DNA of 35,837 bases. It comes from a virus. The notes beneath the pieces were generated by a model that had not been told where the DNA came from, searched no databases, and saw only the letters and a program-made list of their open reading frames with translations. This document shows positions 1 to 9,577 of this stretch, in pieces. A program made the position numbers and the translations under genes. Within the stretch, counting starts at the first letter, position 1. Each line of letters begins with the position of its first letter. The stretch spans positions 1 to 35,837 of the IMG/VR virus record IMGVR_UViG_3300031952_000071. One strand, 5' to 3'.

Positions 1-194
1 AGTTCAGGGACCCTTCCCAAAAAGAAAGGCGGGATGATGATTTCCATGGAAGCCGGAGACGACAGCAAACCTGATCCGACTGACCAGGGGGAACCCGGAG
101 AAGGTGAGGACGATGAGGATATGCAAGGCATGGACCCGCGCCTCATGGAACTCATCAAAAAGAAAAAGGCTGAAAAAATGTCTGGAATGAGGAT
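1..194. repeat. Left copy of 194-bp terminal direct repeat
   Basis: These bases are repeated at 35644-35837. I found one difference: A at 67 against G at 35710, which changes a Lys codon to Glu. The repeat lies inside one coding gene, so it is better explained by a circular or circularly permuted genome read past its start than by a special end sequence. A true fixed direct terminal repeat cannot be excluded. Confidence 0.95.
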
Positions 195-204
195 GGCGCA
201 CTAA
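1..204 (+). CDS. Small acidic/basic virion-operon protein, C-terminal part
   Basis: This is the last 67 codons of an 89-aa protein whose start is at 35578 at the other end of the window. The visible part has a Gly/Met patch, a strongly acidic middle (GEGEDDEDMQ) and a Lys-rich tail (LIKKKKAEK). The stop TAA (202-204) abuts the ATG of the connector gene, so the two are probably co-translated. No family is recognised. Its place between fibre/decoration genes and the connector suggests a small virion or assembly protein. Confidence 0.8.
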   Translation, partial: SSGTLPKKKGGMMISMEAGDDSKPDPTDQGEPGEGEDDEDMQGMDPRLMELIKKKKAEKMSGMRMAH

Positions 205-1137
205 ATGATCGACTACACCGTCGACGCGCTTATCAATAAAGTGAAAACGCGGGGGACAATCCCCACGTCACAGGCTCTTTATTTGCCGGCGGACTTCGTG
301 GACATCATGAGTGACGTCATGCACGACACCGTTGTGCCAGCCATCGTCTCAGTGAGAGAAGAATACTTTGTCACCTACCAAGACCAAGCCATAGTCGCCG
401 GACAGAACAATTACCGAATCCCCAGCCGCGCCGTCGGAAACATGCTTCGTGACGTCGTGTTGGTTAATTCGGCGGGAACGGAAATATCAATCCCGCGCCT
501 CGACCCGGAATCGCAGAAATCTTCGCCATCTCTTGTTTCGCAATCCACCTATGGGTTCAAGCTGATGGGGGACGAAGTGATCCTCATCCCCACGCCGGCC
601 GGAACGAACGGGGACAGCGTCCGCATGTACTATGAACGGCGCCCGAACAATTTGATCCTTGCCGCATCCGCAGCGAAGATCCTGACCTTTAATCCGACCA
701 CCAAGATCGTCGGCATCGACGCCACGCCCAGCAACTTCGCCGTGACGGACACTTTCGACATCCTCCGACCGGACCCGATTTTTTCATCTGTCGGAGACGA
801 CATCGCCATCACCACTTTATCGGGGACGAACCTAACCTTAACTGCGGCACTTCCCAGCGGGATCGCAGCCGGCCAGTGGATTGCGGAATCCGGCCTGTCC
901 CCGGTCCCGCAGATCCCCTACGAAGGCGGACTCTGGCTTGTCCATGAGGCGCTCTGCGCCGTTTTGGAAGGAATGACCGACAACGCCGGGCTTGTGAACG
1001 CCCGGAAGAAAGCAGACCGCCTAAAAGAGAATTTCATGAAGATCATCACCCCCCGGGTGCATGGGAGTCCACAGAAGATCGTGCAGCGAAGCGGCATATT
1101 TGATTACAGTCGTGTCGGTGGCAGGTGGAGACGATAA
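205..1137 (+). CDS. Putative head-tail connector (portal adaptor) protein
   Basis: A 310-aa protein. The N-terminal third is helical. Near residues 70-85 it has NNYRIPSRAVGNMLRDV, a motif I recognise from adaptor proteins of P22-like and related podoviruses, and a helical C-terminal segment (about 240-280) precedes a basic tail. By family analogy it would dock under the portal after DNA packaging and form the platform for the tail hub. The next gene is the large hub protein, which is the usual adaptor-then-hub order. The ATG directly follows the upstream stop. The assignment rests on motif, size and position. Confidence 0.6.
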   Translation: MIDYTVDALINKVKTRGTIPTSQALYLPADFVDIMSDVMHDTVVPAIVSVREEYFVTYQDQAIVAGQNNYRIPSRAVGNMLRDVVLVNSAGTEISIPRLDPESQKSSPSLVSQSTYGFKLMGDEVILIPTPAGTNGDSVRMYYERRPNNLILAASAAKILTFNPTTKIVGIDATPSNFAVTDTFDILRPDPIFSSVGDDIAITTLSGTNLTLTAALPSGIAAGQWIAESGLSPVPQIPYEGGLWLVHEALCAVLEGMTDNAGLVNARKKADRLKENFMKIITPRVHGSPQKIVQRSGIFDYSRVGGRWRR

Positions 1138-3611
1138 TGCCCTTTCAATGGACAACACTCGAAGCCAAGGGCGTCAGAACTCATCCCAACCCGCTTAAAC
1201 TTCCGGCCGGGAGCCTCCTTGTCGGGCAGAACATCGTCATCGACCGGGAAGACGTGATCGAACTTCGCCGCGGATCGAAACTTTATGGGGTTCTGGCCGA
1301 CATCAAGAAACTTTTCAACTACCAGAACCGGATTCTCGCCCATGCCGGATCTGCCATGTACTACGACTCGGACAATGCCGGAACCATGACGGGACTGACC
1401 GGAACCTTTGACGCGCCCACCGGGGCCAACCGGATCCGATCCATGGAAGCGAACAAGAATTTCTACTTCACCTCGGCCACTGGCGTCAAAAAGATGGACG
1501 TCTACAACTCCACGCCCGGTCGAGCCGGCATGTACAAAGCGCTCGGAGGGACGGGCGCGACGACTGGCGGATCTGGATACATGGCGAACAACACGCAGGT
1601 GGCCTATCGGATCGTTTGGGGGATTACCGACGCCAACAGCAACAAGATCATCGGGGCTCCGAGTCAGCGGATCATCGTCATCAACAATTCAGGGGGGACC
1701 CGGGACGTTGCCCTGACTTTCGATATTCCCTCCGGCATCACGGTCAATCACATTTTCCAAATTTATCGCAGCGCGCAATCAACCGGCGTGGCGGTGGAAC
1801 CTTCCGACGAACTGCAACTCATCGTTGAACGAGCACCCACAGCGGGCGAAGTCGCCGCATTCTCGGCCAGCTACACGGATGCCACACCAGACAACCTGCG
1901 TGGCGCGGCGCTCTATACCAACCCGTCCCAGCAAGGCATCGCGGAAGCGAACGACGAGCCACCCCTCGCCAAAGATATCTGCGTCTTCAAGGGATCGACC
2001 ATCTACGCCAACGTGATCTCGAAGCACCGAATGTACATTACCCTCATTGCGGCCGGCGGAAGCGGATTGGTGAATGATGACACCGTAGCGATTGCGGGAA
2101 CTGTATACACCGGAAAGGCGACTGAAACCCCGGCCAGCGGACAATTTAAGGTGAGCACGGGCGGAACTGCGGCGCAGAACATCGAGGACACGGCCAAGAG
2201 CCTCGTCAAGGTGATCAACCAATACGCTACGAACACGCTGGTATACGCCTACTACGTTTCGGGATATCAGGATCTTCCCGGACAGATTTTGATCGAGGAG
2301 CGAAGCATCGGCGGTGCGGTTTTTTATGCTCTCAGCAGCCGGGGCAGCGCTTTCTCTCCCAACCTTCCAGCCTCTGGAACCACCTATCAGTCAACGAACG
2401 ACATTCAACAGAGCTACGTCGCCATCTCCAAGCCCGGTCAACCGGAGGCGGTACCTCTCAAAAACTATTTCCCAGTAGGGAGTGGGGCGGCCGCCATTCT
2501 GCGGATCATCGCCCTTCGGGACTCAGCCTTTATTTTGAAAGAGGATGGCATCTACCGAATCACGGGCGAAAGCGTGGACGACTTCCGCATTGAGGAATTT
2601 GATAGAACGACCATCCTCACCTGCCAAGAATCCGCCGTTCCTTTGAACAATCAAGTTTACGCATGGACGACGCAGGGCATCGTGGCTATATCCGAAGGCG
2701 GGACGCGAATCATGAGCCGACCTATCGAACTGACGCTCCTCCAAATCTCCACCGGGAACTACGTGAATTTTGACTCCGCCTCTTTCGGGATCGGATACGA
2801 GAGCGACCGTAAATACGCTTTTGCCACCGTCACGGGGACCGCCGACACGTACACCAAGCGCGTCTACGTCTACAATTTCCTTACCGAGACGTGGACGTGG
2901 TGGGACTTCAACCTGTCTTGCGGCCTCGTCTCCAAACGGGATAACAAACTCTACCTCGGAGACGCCGCCCTCGGGTACCTTCGGCAAGAGAGGAAGGATT
3001 ACCGGATCACGGACTATGCCGACCGGGAAATCGCTCTCAACATTTTATCATCCAGCGGAACCACCATCGAATTGGCCGACACAACCGGACTCGTGGCCGG
3101 ATGGTCGGTCGCTCAATTCAGCGGGACGATTGTGGTCAGGGACAGCGTGATCGAAGAAGTCGTCGATGGATCACACGTCCGTGTGGCCGACACTCTGAAC
3201 TGGGAGAGCGGGACCGCCACGGCCTACGAACCCATTGAGGCGATCATGACATGGGCGCCGCTCCACGGCAATATGCCGGCCGTCATGAAACACTTTCAAG
3301 ATCAGGTCGCCATCTTCTCCAACGCCAACTTTGACTCGCTTGAATTCAGCTACACCTCGAATGTTTCCATCGTGTCAGAAGCGGTGGAATTGATTCCCAA
3401 GGGTGGAGCTCCATGGGGATTGTTCCCATGGGGCGAGGCGGAGTGGGGGGGCGGTACGCCGCAGCTTCAACCGATACGAACGCTCGTTCCGAAAGAGAAG
3501 GCGCGCTGCCATTGGCTGAATTTGTCCGCCACGCACAATCAGGCGCTTACCACCTTTGCCCTGTCGGGATTGACTTTGTTTTTTGAAGCGACGTCATCGA
3601 GGAGCAAATAA
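1137..3611 (+). CDS. Large tail hub/nozzle protein (P22 gp10-like position)
   Basis: An 824-aa, mostly beta-rich protein. I use ATG 1137, which overlaps the connector stop by one base and has GGTGGAG just upstream, rather than the in-frame GTG at 1125. The N-terminus (residues 15-50: NPLKLPAGSLLVGQNIVI, then a V/I-E-RRGS segment) is typical of podoviral tail hub or DNA-stabilisation proteins. Residues about 300-390 resemble a small beta domain also seen in other virion proteins here. The C-terminus is Trp/Gly-rich (PWGLFPWGEAEWGGG) and ends with a beta sandwich. It probably forms the tail tube tip that plugs the packaged genome. Confidence 0.6.
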   Translation: MPFQWTTLEAKGVRTHPNPLKLPAGSLLVGQNIVIDREDVIELRRGSKLYGVLADIKKLFNYQNRILAHAGSAMYYDSDNAGTMTGLTGTFDAPTGANRIRSMEANKNFYFTSATGVKKMDVYNSTPGRAGMYKALGGTGATTGGSGYMANNTQVAYRIVWGITDANSNKIIGAPSQRIIVINNSGGTRDVALTFDIPSGITVNHIFQIYRSAQSTGVAVEPSDELQLIVERAPTAGEVAAFSASYTDATPDNLRGAALYTNPSQQGIAEANDEPPLAKDICVFKGSTIYANVISKHRMYITLIAAGGSGLVNDDTVAIAGTVYTGKATETPASGQFKVSTGGTAAQNIEDTAKSLVKVINQYATNTLVYAYYVSGYQDLPGQILIEERSIGGAVFYALSSRGSAFSPNLPASGTTYQSTNDIQQSYVAISKPGQPEAVPLKNYFPVGSGAAAILRIIALRDSAFILKEDGIYRITGESVDDFRIEEFDRTTILTCQESAVPLNNQVYAWTTQGIVAISEGGTRIMSRPIELTLLQISTGNYVNFDSASFGIGYESDRKYAFATVTGTADTYTKRVYVYNFLTETWTWWDFNLSCGLVSKRDNKLYLGDAALGYLRQERKDYRITDYADREIALNILSSSGTTIELADTTGLVAGWSVAQFSGTIVVRDSVIEEVVDGSHVRVADTLNWESGTATAYEPIEAIMTWAPLHGNMPAVMKHFQDQVAIFSNANFDSLEFSYTSNVSIVSEAVELIPKGGAPWGLFPWGEAEWGGGTPQLQPIRTLVPKEKARCHWLNLSATHNQALTTFALSGLTLFFEATSSRSK

Positions 3612-4018
3612 TGGCGGGACTCCCCACACAACGCAGACTATCGCGGGAAGACTTCCCCGGAGCTCCATCATGGTTCGACGTCGTTATGGGCGTCGTCAAC
3701 GGGTTTATGAACGACGTCTATCTGGCCTTGAACGGAACCCTGACCTTCGGAGCGAACGTCTCCGGCCTGATCAAGTCCTTTCGGATCACGGCGGGCGCGA
3801 CAGCGGACACCAACACTTTTACGTTTACACACGCAATGAAAAAGAAACCGGAGGGCGTCATCCTCATAGCAGTGACGGCAGTGACCAACAACTACGCACC
3901 CGTCACGTCCGCGGTTTCCTTGAGCTGGCGAATGAACGATGTCGGACAAATTGTAATCGACGCCATAACCGGACTGACGAATGGGACAATCTATGACGTT
4001 CGGGTTTTGGTGGTCTAA
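3611..4018 (+). CDS. Small tail-associated protein, unknown
   Basis: A 135-aa protein. Its ATG overlaps the preceding TAA by one base, with a GGAG site upstream. Residues 1-45 are amphipathic (FPGAPSWFDVVMGVVNGFM) and the rest is predicted beta strands, with repeated Thr/Val segments ending VRVLVV. It could be a small trimeric tail or fibre-base protein, since C-terminal beta domains of this look occur in receptor-binding adaptors, but no specific family is recognised. Its place between the hub and the ejection proteins supports a virion role. Confidence 0.6.
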   Translation: MAGLPTQRRLSREDFPGAPSWFDVVMGVVNGFMNDVYLALNGTLTFGANVSGLIKSFRITAGATADTNTFTFTHAMKKKPEGVILIAVTAVTNNYAPVTSAVSLSWRMNDVGQIVIDAITGLTNGTIYDVRVLVV

Positions 4019-4032
4019 AAGGAGAAACGCAT

Positions 4033-5688
4033 ATGCCATTTATTGAGGAAGACGAGGAGACAAAACGTCAGCGTGAATTAGCCGAGGGCGGCGGGATACC
4101 CATCTCGGGAACGCAGGCCGGGACGATCCCGGGAGCCGGCGGAGCGCCGCAACCCGGAGCCAAAGCACCGAATTCCTTTGTGGACGTCGCCGCCTACCTG
4201 AAGGCGAACAAAGAACAATCGCAGGCCACCGCGCAGCGCGTGGCGGACACCATGGCGCAGGAACGAGTTGGATTACAGAGTGGATTACAAGGCGTGACCG
4301 AGGGCTATCAGAAGAATGTGGCCGCCGGAACCGTTAACCTTGACGATGAACTCGTAAAAAGAGCCGCCTCGAACCCGACCGAATTTGTCAAAAACCCGAA
4401 CGACGTGAGCTCCTTCGCCAAACTCCGCGATGCCTCCTACGCCGGACCCGGTAACTTTGAGGACACTGCCGACTTCGGAACTGTTCTCGAACGAATCCAG
4501 TCAGGACAAGCGAAGGCCAAAACGATTGATACCTCCGAGGGCCGCAAGGCTTACCTGTCCAGCATGGGAACCAACCCAACGGCTGGCGTGGTATCCTTGG
4601 ACGACCTCCTCATTGGCGCAGATCCCGCAGCGCGGGCGAAACTCACCCAGGCCGCTGGCGGATTCGATACGCTGAGCGGAGCACTGGAAGAATCCAAAAA
4701 GAAAGCATCCGAGGCACTAACATCAGGACAGCAGGCCACCGAAGCGGCAAAAGCGGGTGTTGCCAATCGGTTTACAATGGAAGGCGGTGTGATCCCATCT
4801 TTCCAGAACCTCATGGAACAAAAGCTCGGAACGACACGGACGCGAGCTCAACAGAATGCAGCAGCCATCCAAGCGGCGGTAAAGCAGGGCGTCGGATTAA
4901 CTGATCAAGAGCGGGAACTGATCGGTGCCGGCAATTGGGATGAGGTTCTTCGCCTGAGAGGTCTTCTCGGCGGGCAAACTCCCTTTGACGACAGTGCCGC
5001 ACAATACGAAAGAAACATTGATCTCACTCCGTATCTCACGACACAAAATCCAGAATTGGTTTACACAAAAGAAAACGTGGCTACGCCGGAAGATTACGCT
5101 ATGGAAACAGCGCTTCAACAGCTTTCAGGGGACAACTTCGACATTCTTCCGAGCGATGCAAGCCAAGCGGGTAAGGCACCAAAGTCACTTGCACAGATTC
5201 AAGGAAATCCAGAATCGGATCTCCGCTCTCTATTAAATGAACTGGATACAACGTTTATCAATCAATATGGCGGATTTAATCGTGGAGCGTATCCCATTCA
5301 AAACGGACGGATGGTTCTGACTGATCCTAATCTTGCAACGTCAGTGAAAGGGATGATCGACATATTTAATCGAAATCCCGAAAAACTGACTCCTGCACAG
5401 AAGGAATTGGTCACTCAATTGCAAGCCGATCTCGATTCCAGCACCGCCATTCCTCCTGTTGATGGAAGTGGCGGCGGAGAAGGTGCCTTCATCCCAGTGG
5501 AGGGTTCGGATCGAATACGGATTGTTGGCGGAGAATTCAAATGGTGGGACGGGACTCAATGGGTTCCGAAACCACAGGAAACACGTGTCCGAGATGATGG
5601 GACATGGGAGAAATTTAACTACGACACAGGTCAATATGAGCCAATTGCGGATCAGACGAAACCACCGATTATGAGGGGGATGATATGA
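4033..5688 (+). CDS. Putative internal virion (ejection) protein, 551 aa
   Basis: It starts after AAAAGGAGAAACGCAT, a strong ribosome site. The sequence is rich in Ala, Gln, Gly and Lys. It has a low-complexity N-terminus (about 1-50), long helical segments (50-130, 220-310) with coiled-coil character, and a C-terminal tail with aromatic strands (EFKWWDGTQWVP, YDTGQYEP). No catalytic motif is visible. Genes of this kind downstream of the tail hub usually encode proteins packed in the capsid and ejected with the DNA. The adjacent genes 5685, 6721 and 7851 look similar in style, so this is the first of an ejection set. Confidence 0.5.
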   Translation: MPFIEEDEETKRQRELAEGGGIPISGTQAGTIPGAGGAPQPGAKAPNSFVDVAAYLKANKEQSQATAQRVADTMAQERVGLQSGLQGVTEGYQKNVAAGTVNLDDELVKRAASNPTEFVKNPNDVSSFAKLRDASYAGPGNFEDTADFGTVLERIQSGQAKAKTIDTSEGRKAYLSSMGTNPTAGVVSLDDLLIGADPAARAKLTQAAGGFDTLSGALEESKKKASEALTSGQQATEAAKAGVANRFTMEGGVIPSFQNLMEQKLGTTRTRAQQNAAAIQAAVKQGVGLTDQERELIGAGNWDEVLRLRGLLGGQTPFDDSAAQYERNIDLTPYLTTQNPELVYTKENVATPEDYAMETALQQLSGDNFDILPSDASQAGKAPKSLAQIQGNPESDLRSLLNELDTTFINQYGGFNRGAYPIQNGRMVLTDPNLATSVKGMIDIFNRNPEKLTPAQKELVTQLQADLDSSTAIPPVDGSGGGEGAFIPVEGSDRIRIVGGEFKWWDGTQWVPKPQETRVRDDGTWEKFNYDTGQYEPIADQTKPPIMRGMI

Positions 5689-6626
5689 CCATTGCACCAA
5701 TGCTTATAGGCGGAGGAATCGCGGCAGCGGGCGCGGCCGGACTCTTCGGTAAGAAGAAGAATTCAGCCCGTGAGATGATGGACCAGATCCTCTCTCAATA
5801 CAACGGGATCAACTCTCCGGGCATTGAGGAACAAAAGGTCATCCTGCAAAACCTCGTCCAGCAAGGGTTGGTGACGCCGGAAGATGCGGCCACGGTCAAC
5901 CTTGGGGAATCGGCCTATGGCGGAATCAATCTCGACCCGCGTGCCCGTGAAGCGCAGATGGGCGCTTTGTCCCAACTCTCGGACATCGTGAACGCCGGCG
6001 GTCTCACAGCCACCGACCAATCCAGAATCAGAGACATCCAAGACCGCATGGAGACGGAGAGGCGTGGAGCCGAGGGCGCCATCATGGAGAACGCCCGGGA
6101 ACGGGGCGTGGGCGGATCCAACCTCGAAATCGTCAACCGTTTAATGGCCAACCAAGGCGCGGCCACAAGGGCATCCTCTGAAGGTATGGATGCGGCGGCG
6201 CAAGCCGAACAAGCCAAGCTGGCCGCGATTCAGTCCATGGGCACGCTCGGAACCGGGATGCGGGGCCAAGAATTTGACGAGGCCGCCCGTAAAGCGGAAG
6301 CCTCCGACGCTATCGCTCGATTTAACGCCGGGAACAAACAGTCTCAGATCAATCTGAATGTGGGAGCGCGAAATATCGCTGCCGCGACAAATCTGGGTGA
6401 GAAACAGCGCGTGGCCGACACCAACATCGGTCAATCCAACGTCAACCGGGTCCGTAATGCCGACCTGATCCAGCAGAAATATGACAACGATCTGAAACTG
6501 GCTACCGCTAAGGCGAATGCAATGGCTGGTATTGCAGGGGATGAGACAGAAGAGCAACGACGCAAAGACCAGCTCTATTCCAGCCTCATTGGTTTGGGCG
6601 GGAACGTCATGGCGAGAGGAGGCTGA
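5685..6626 (+). CDS. Putative internal virion protein with N-terminal Gly/Ala hydrophobic segment
   Basis: A 313-aa protein. Its ATGA overlaps the upstream stop and AGGGGG precedes it. Residues 1-22 (MTIAPMLIGGGIAAAGAAGL, then FGKKK) form a short glycine-rich hydrophobic helix followed by lysines. The remainder is helical and rich in Ala, Gln, Glu and Arg. This architecture matches P22 gp7-like and T7 gp14-like ejection proteins, which enter or cross the host envelope. Function is inferred from architecture and context only. Confidence 0.55.
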   Translation: MTIAPMLIGGGIAAAGAAGLFGKKKNSAREMMDQILSQYNGINSPGIEEQKVILQNLVQQGLVTPEDAATVNLGESAYGGINLDPRAREAQMGALSQLSDIVNAGGLTATDQSRIRDIQDRMETERRGAEGAIMENARERGVGGSNLEIVNRLMANQGAATRASSEGMDAAAQAEQAKLAAIQSMGTLGTGMRGQEFDEAARKAEASDAIARFNAGNKQSQINLNVGARNIAAATNLGEKQRVADTNIGQSNVNRVRNADLIQQKYDNDLKLATAKANAMAGIAGDETEEQRRKDQLYSSLIGLGGNVMARGG

Positions 6627-6628
6627 CC

Positions 6629-6721
6629 ATGCCCTGCAAATCTGATCGTCAGAAACGGGCGGATGAGGAAAAAAAGAACGCCAAAATGCGCGCCCTCGCA
6701 GGATTGGCGGGGAGGAAATAA
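6629..6721 (+). CDS. Thirty-residue basic microprotein
   Basis: ATG 6629 is preceded by GAGAGGAGGCTGACC, whose AGGAGG lies in the last codons of the upstream gene. The peptide begins MPCKSDRQKRADEEKKNAKM and ends ALAGLAGRK. The TAA overlaps the next ATG by one base. The strong ribosome site and one-base coupling on the right argue that it is translated. It has one Cys and a net positive charge. It may mainly couple translation of the two ejection proteins, or be a DNA-binding internal virion peptide. Confidence 0.6.
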   Translation: MPCKSDRQKRADEEKKNAKMRALAGLAGRK

Positions 6722-7848
6722 TGGCTATCAATCTGACACCCGGACTGCCCATGGATGACGACCCGAAAAAGCGCGTCCGCGATTACATCATGGCCAAGTA
6801 TTTTCAGGCACCCGGACAGCCAGCACCCGAGCCGTTAAACAAACTCGATCTTTCGACCATGCCGGTCGTCTCATCTGAACCGCCACCTCCCGCACCGGAT
6901 CCGTACTCGCCGGAAGAACGGGCGAAATTGGGTAAAAGCGGAAGCGCCACCCAGTTGATCGGTGAGATTCTGGCCGGATTAGGCGACGCCTTCGCCTCCT
7001 CACGGGGCACCGGAGGAACGAAGTTCGGAGAGACGTCCAGAGCCATTTCTGACGCCTCCCGCGCCGAGAAGCTCGCCACATTCGACGCGAAAAAGAAAGC
7101 CGTTCAGAGCGACGCCGTGCGGAAGTATCTGGCGGAGAAATACAACCTGCCGGAGAACATCGATGTGGAATCCGGTGAGAAGCTCGCCACGTTGAAAAAC
7201 GCCGAGGACATGAAACGGATACAGGCGGAAGCCACGTCACAGACTGCGGCGGACCGGAAAGCACTGGCTGATGAACGCATCGGACTCCAACGGGAACGGA
7301 TCGGCAATCAGGAAGCCGAACGGGACAAGATGCACGATGAAAAGCTCATCCGCGCCAAAACCGACATCACCACCAAATTCAACTCAGACGCGGCGGTCAA
7401 GAAAGCGCAGCAATCTATGGACGCCGCCAGTACCATCCGTGAGCTGGCGACCAGCGGAAACCCCATCGCGGCGGCCGCCATCCCCACATATATGGCGAGG
7501 ATGAGCGGCGAGGTTGGCAACCTATCAGAGGCCGATAAGAAGCCTTTTGGCGGCTCCAGAGCCATCCTCCAGCGCGTGGAGGCCAGCCTGAAGCAGTCTG
7601 CCACCGGCACATTGACTGCAGCCAACCAGACGTACATTCTCGGCATCGTTGATTTGATCGAAAAGAAGTCCAATGCAAACCTCGACCGGCTGGCCAAAAG
7701 CCGCGCCGGCCAATACTCGAAAGCGGATTCGCGCCTTAATTCCGATGAGATCTATCAGATGCTTCGGCCTGGCGATCAAATTCAATCTGGCGCAGAATCT
7801 CCGAGAGGAACCAATAAAATTGGTCGGTTTGAGGTATCGGTGGAATAA
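6721..7848 (+). CDS. Putative internal virion protein, 375 aa
   Basis: It begins after GGGGAGGAAATA. It has a proline-rich segment (about residues 33-65, SSEPPPPAPDPYSPEERAK) and a Gly/Ala-rich helix (about 78-100, LIGEILAGLGDAFASS). A long charged helical stretch (110-230) is probably a coiled coil. The C-terminal half is helical, with AAAAIPTYMARMSGEVGNLS and later GTLTAANQTYILGIVDLIEK. No enzyme motif is seen. Lying among Ala-rich genes after the tail hub, it is a good candidate for a capsid-internal protein that travels with the DNA. Confidence 0.5.
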   Translation: MAINLTPGLPMDDDPKKRVRDYIMAKYFQAPGQPAPEPLNKLDLSTMPVVSSEPPPPAPDPYSPEERAKLGKSGSATQLIGEILAGLGDAFASSRGTGGTKFGETSRAISDASRAEKLATFDAKKKAVQSDAVRKYLAEKYNLPENIDVESGEKLATLKNAEDMKRIQAEATSQTAADRKALADERIGLQRERIGNQEAERDKMHDEKLIRAKTDITTKFNSDAAVKKAQQSMDAASTIRELATSGNPIAAAAIPTYMARMSGEVGNLSEADKKPFGGSRAILQRVEASLKQSATGTLTAANQTYILGIVDLIEKKSNANLDRLAKSRAGQYSKADSRLNSDEIYQMLRPGDQIQSGAESPRGTNKIGRFEVSVE

Positions 7849-7850
7849 TA

Positions 7851-9149
7851 ATGGCTACTTACAAAATCAAAGATCCTGAAACCGGGAAAACAATCAAACT
7901 TACAGGCGATTCCCCGCCCACGGAACAAGAACTTGAGGAGATTTTCTCTAAAGTTAGGGGTCCGGCCGAACCTCCGGAAGGTGTTTTATCGAAAATTGGA
8001 TCTTTATTGGGTACGGGATGGGAAAGCCTGACAATTCCTGAAAAGAAATCACGTGAAGGATTGAAGATGCTTTCGGAGATGGTTCCAAAGCTGGAACCAT
8101 CCGGTAATCTTCCACTGGATGTGCTCAAAGGAACGCCTCGTGTTGCCGCCGAGACATTAGCGGAAACCGCGCCTGGTTTTGTTTCACGTGGATCAATTTT
8201 AACGGCGGGGCTGTTGAAAGGAGCGCAAAAAACCGCACCCGCAGTTAAAGCCATTGTTCGAGGGGGTGGTAAACAGCTTGAATCCGCTTCCGGCTTGGTG
8301 CCCGGATCGCTTGAAGCAGCCTATAAAGATCCATCGCTGATATTTTCCAAAGGAAAAGAAGCCGCAAAGCCCCTCTATGAAGCAGCACGCAAAGAATTGC
8401 CAAAAGGCGCGAATTTATTTGAAGGCATGTGGAAGCCCGAAGAAATTGTCGATGCGGCGCAAAAACATATATCAAAAGGCGGCACATTAGAACCATCTGA
8501 ATCACTCATCGCTCGCAAGGCTACGGATGCCCTTTTGAAATCCAAGCGTTATGTCAAAGACGCCTTGATGGAATTAAGAAATACCTTCGATGCGTCAGCC
8601 AAATCCAGTGAAAACATAAAAATGGCTGATCCTCTTTTCCGACGAGGAATTATGGCAGACGCCTTGCGTAATTTCCTCCCACAAAACAAATTCGGAGGCG
8701 CGTCCGCCTTTAAGATGGGGATAGCCCCGGCTTTAGCAGGACTCGGTGGATTCGTCGGAGGACCCCCTGGGGCAGCAGCAGGGGGCGCTGCAGCAGCCAT
8801 GGCATTATCCCCGGCAGTTCAGGGTGGTGCTGCCACAGTAGCCGGAATTCTTGGAAGAAATGTTGTTGCTCCATTGGTTGGAAATCCCGCCTTGGCCGTG
8901 GCCGGAAAAGAAGCGATTCGCACATTCGCTGCCGACAAATCGCAATCTCAGAACACTGCTGTAGGCTCCTCCAAACTTGCGGAACGGATTAAGACAAATC
9001 CACAGGTTTACGGAAAGTATGCCCAAACCCTTCTGAACGCTGCCCAGCGCGGGGCGCAATCGCTTACCTCCACCGACTTCGTTCTCCAACAGCGAGACCC
9101 GGAATACCGGGCGATGAAAGACCGGCTCGATAAGGAGGAAGGGCAATGA
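7851..9149 (+). CDS. Putative internal virion protein with glycine-rich membrane segment
   Basis: A 432-aa protein. The N-terminal 40 residues (MATYKIKDPETGKTIKLTGD, then a PTEQELEEIF-type helix) resemble the short beta-plus-helix head often found on phage injected proteins. Residues about 285-350 are a long Gly/Ala/Pro hydrophobic region (ALAGLGGFVGGPPGAAAGG and onward) able to span a membrane. The C-terminus is charged and helical (QQRDPEYRAMKDRLDKEE). It is consistent with an ejection protein forming part of a trans-envelope channel. The stop overlaps the next gene in ATGA. Confidence 0.5.
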   Translation: MATYKIKDPETGKTIKLTGDSPPTEQELEEIFSKVRGPAEPPEGVLSKIGSLLGTGWESLTIPEKKSREGLKMLSEMVPKLEPSGNLPLDVLKGTPRVAAETLAETAPGFVSRGSILTAGLLKGAQKTAPAVKAIVRGGGKQLESASGLVPGSLEAAYKDPSLIFSKGKEAAKPLYEAARKELPKGANLFEGMWKPEEIVDAAQKHISKGGTLEPSESLIARKATDALLKSKRYVKDALMELRNTFDASAKSSENIKMADPLFRRGIMADALRNFLPQNKFGGASAFKMGIAPALAGLGGFVGGPPGAAAGGAAAAMALSPAVQGGAATVAGILGRNVVAPLVGNPALAVAGKEAIRTFAADKSQSQNTAVGSSKLAERIKTNPQVYGKYAQTLLNAAQRGAQSLTSTDFVLQQRDPEYRAMKDRLDKEEGQ

Positions 9150-9577
9150 AGCATTCACAAATAAACTGGGCGCACCTGATCACGCTCGGAAAAAAACTCG
9201 TTGGGAAGCCATATGTCCTCGGAGCGGAAGTTAACCTCAAAGATCCCGACACGGATCACATCAAGGCCATCGATTGCTCCGAGATCGTCGAGTGGTTATT
9301 CGCTCAAATCAATATCGCTGTCCCTGACGGATCATACAATCAGGCAAAAGTGGTCACACGAATTTCGCCCGGGCAACCCATTTTGATTGGGGATCTCGGA
9401 TTTAAGTGGAATCCTGAAAACGAGGGAATACATCACGTTGGTATATTTATTGGTGACGATACGATCCTTGAGGCCAAGGGGAAGAAGTGGGGAGTAGTGT
9501 TGACACCCGTTAAAGATTTCACCGCTTCTGAGCATTTTGCCTTTTGGGGGAGACTTAAGGATATCGAGGACGCATGA
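9146..9577 (+). CDS. NlpC/P60-family cysteine peptidase, probable endolysin
   Basis: A 143-aa single-domain protein preceded by AAGGAGGAAGGGCA. It has the NlpC/P60 signature: Cys44 in AIDCSEIVEWLF, His97 in HHVGIFIG, and a downstream acidic/polar residue (Glu109 in LEAKGKKWG) as probable third member of the catalytic centre. The upstream KPYVLGAEV segment matches the usual (K/R)PYxxGG region. Family members cleave peptide stems of peptidoglycan. There is no signal peptide or binding domain. Three membrane proteins follow, so it is probably the lysis enzyme. A virion-associated role is possible because ejection genes lie directly upstream. Confidence 0.8.
   Translation: MKHSQINWAHLITLGKKLVGKPYVLGAEVNLKDPDTDHIKAIDCSEIVEWLFAQINIAVPDGSYNQAKVVTRISPGQPILIGDLGFKWNPENEGIHHVGIFIGDDTILEAKGKKWGVVLTPVKDFTASEHFAFWGRLKDIEDA

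Noticed and set aside
6141-6752. 203-codon minus-strand frame over the ejection genes
   Set aside because: No start signal and it lies opposite well-supported plus-strand genes.
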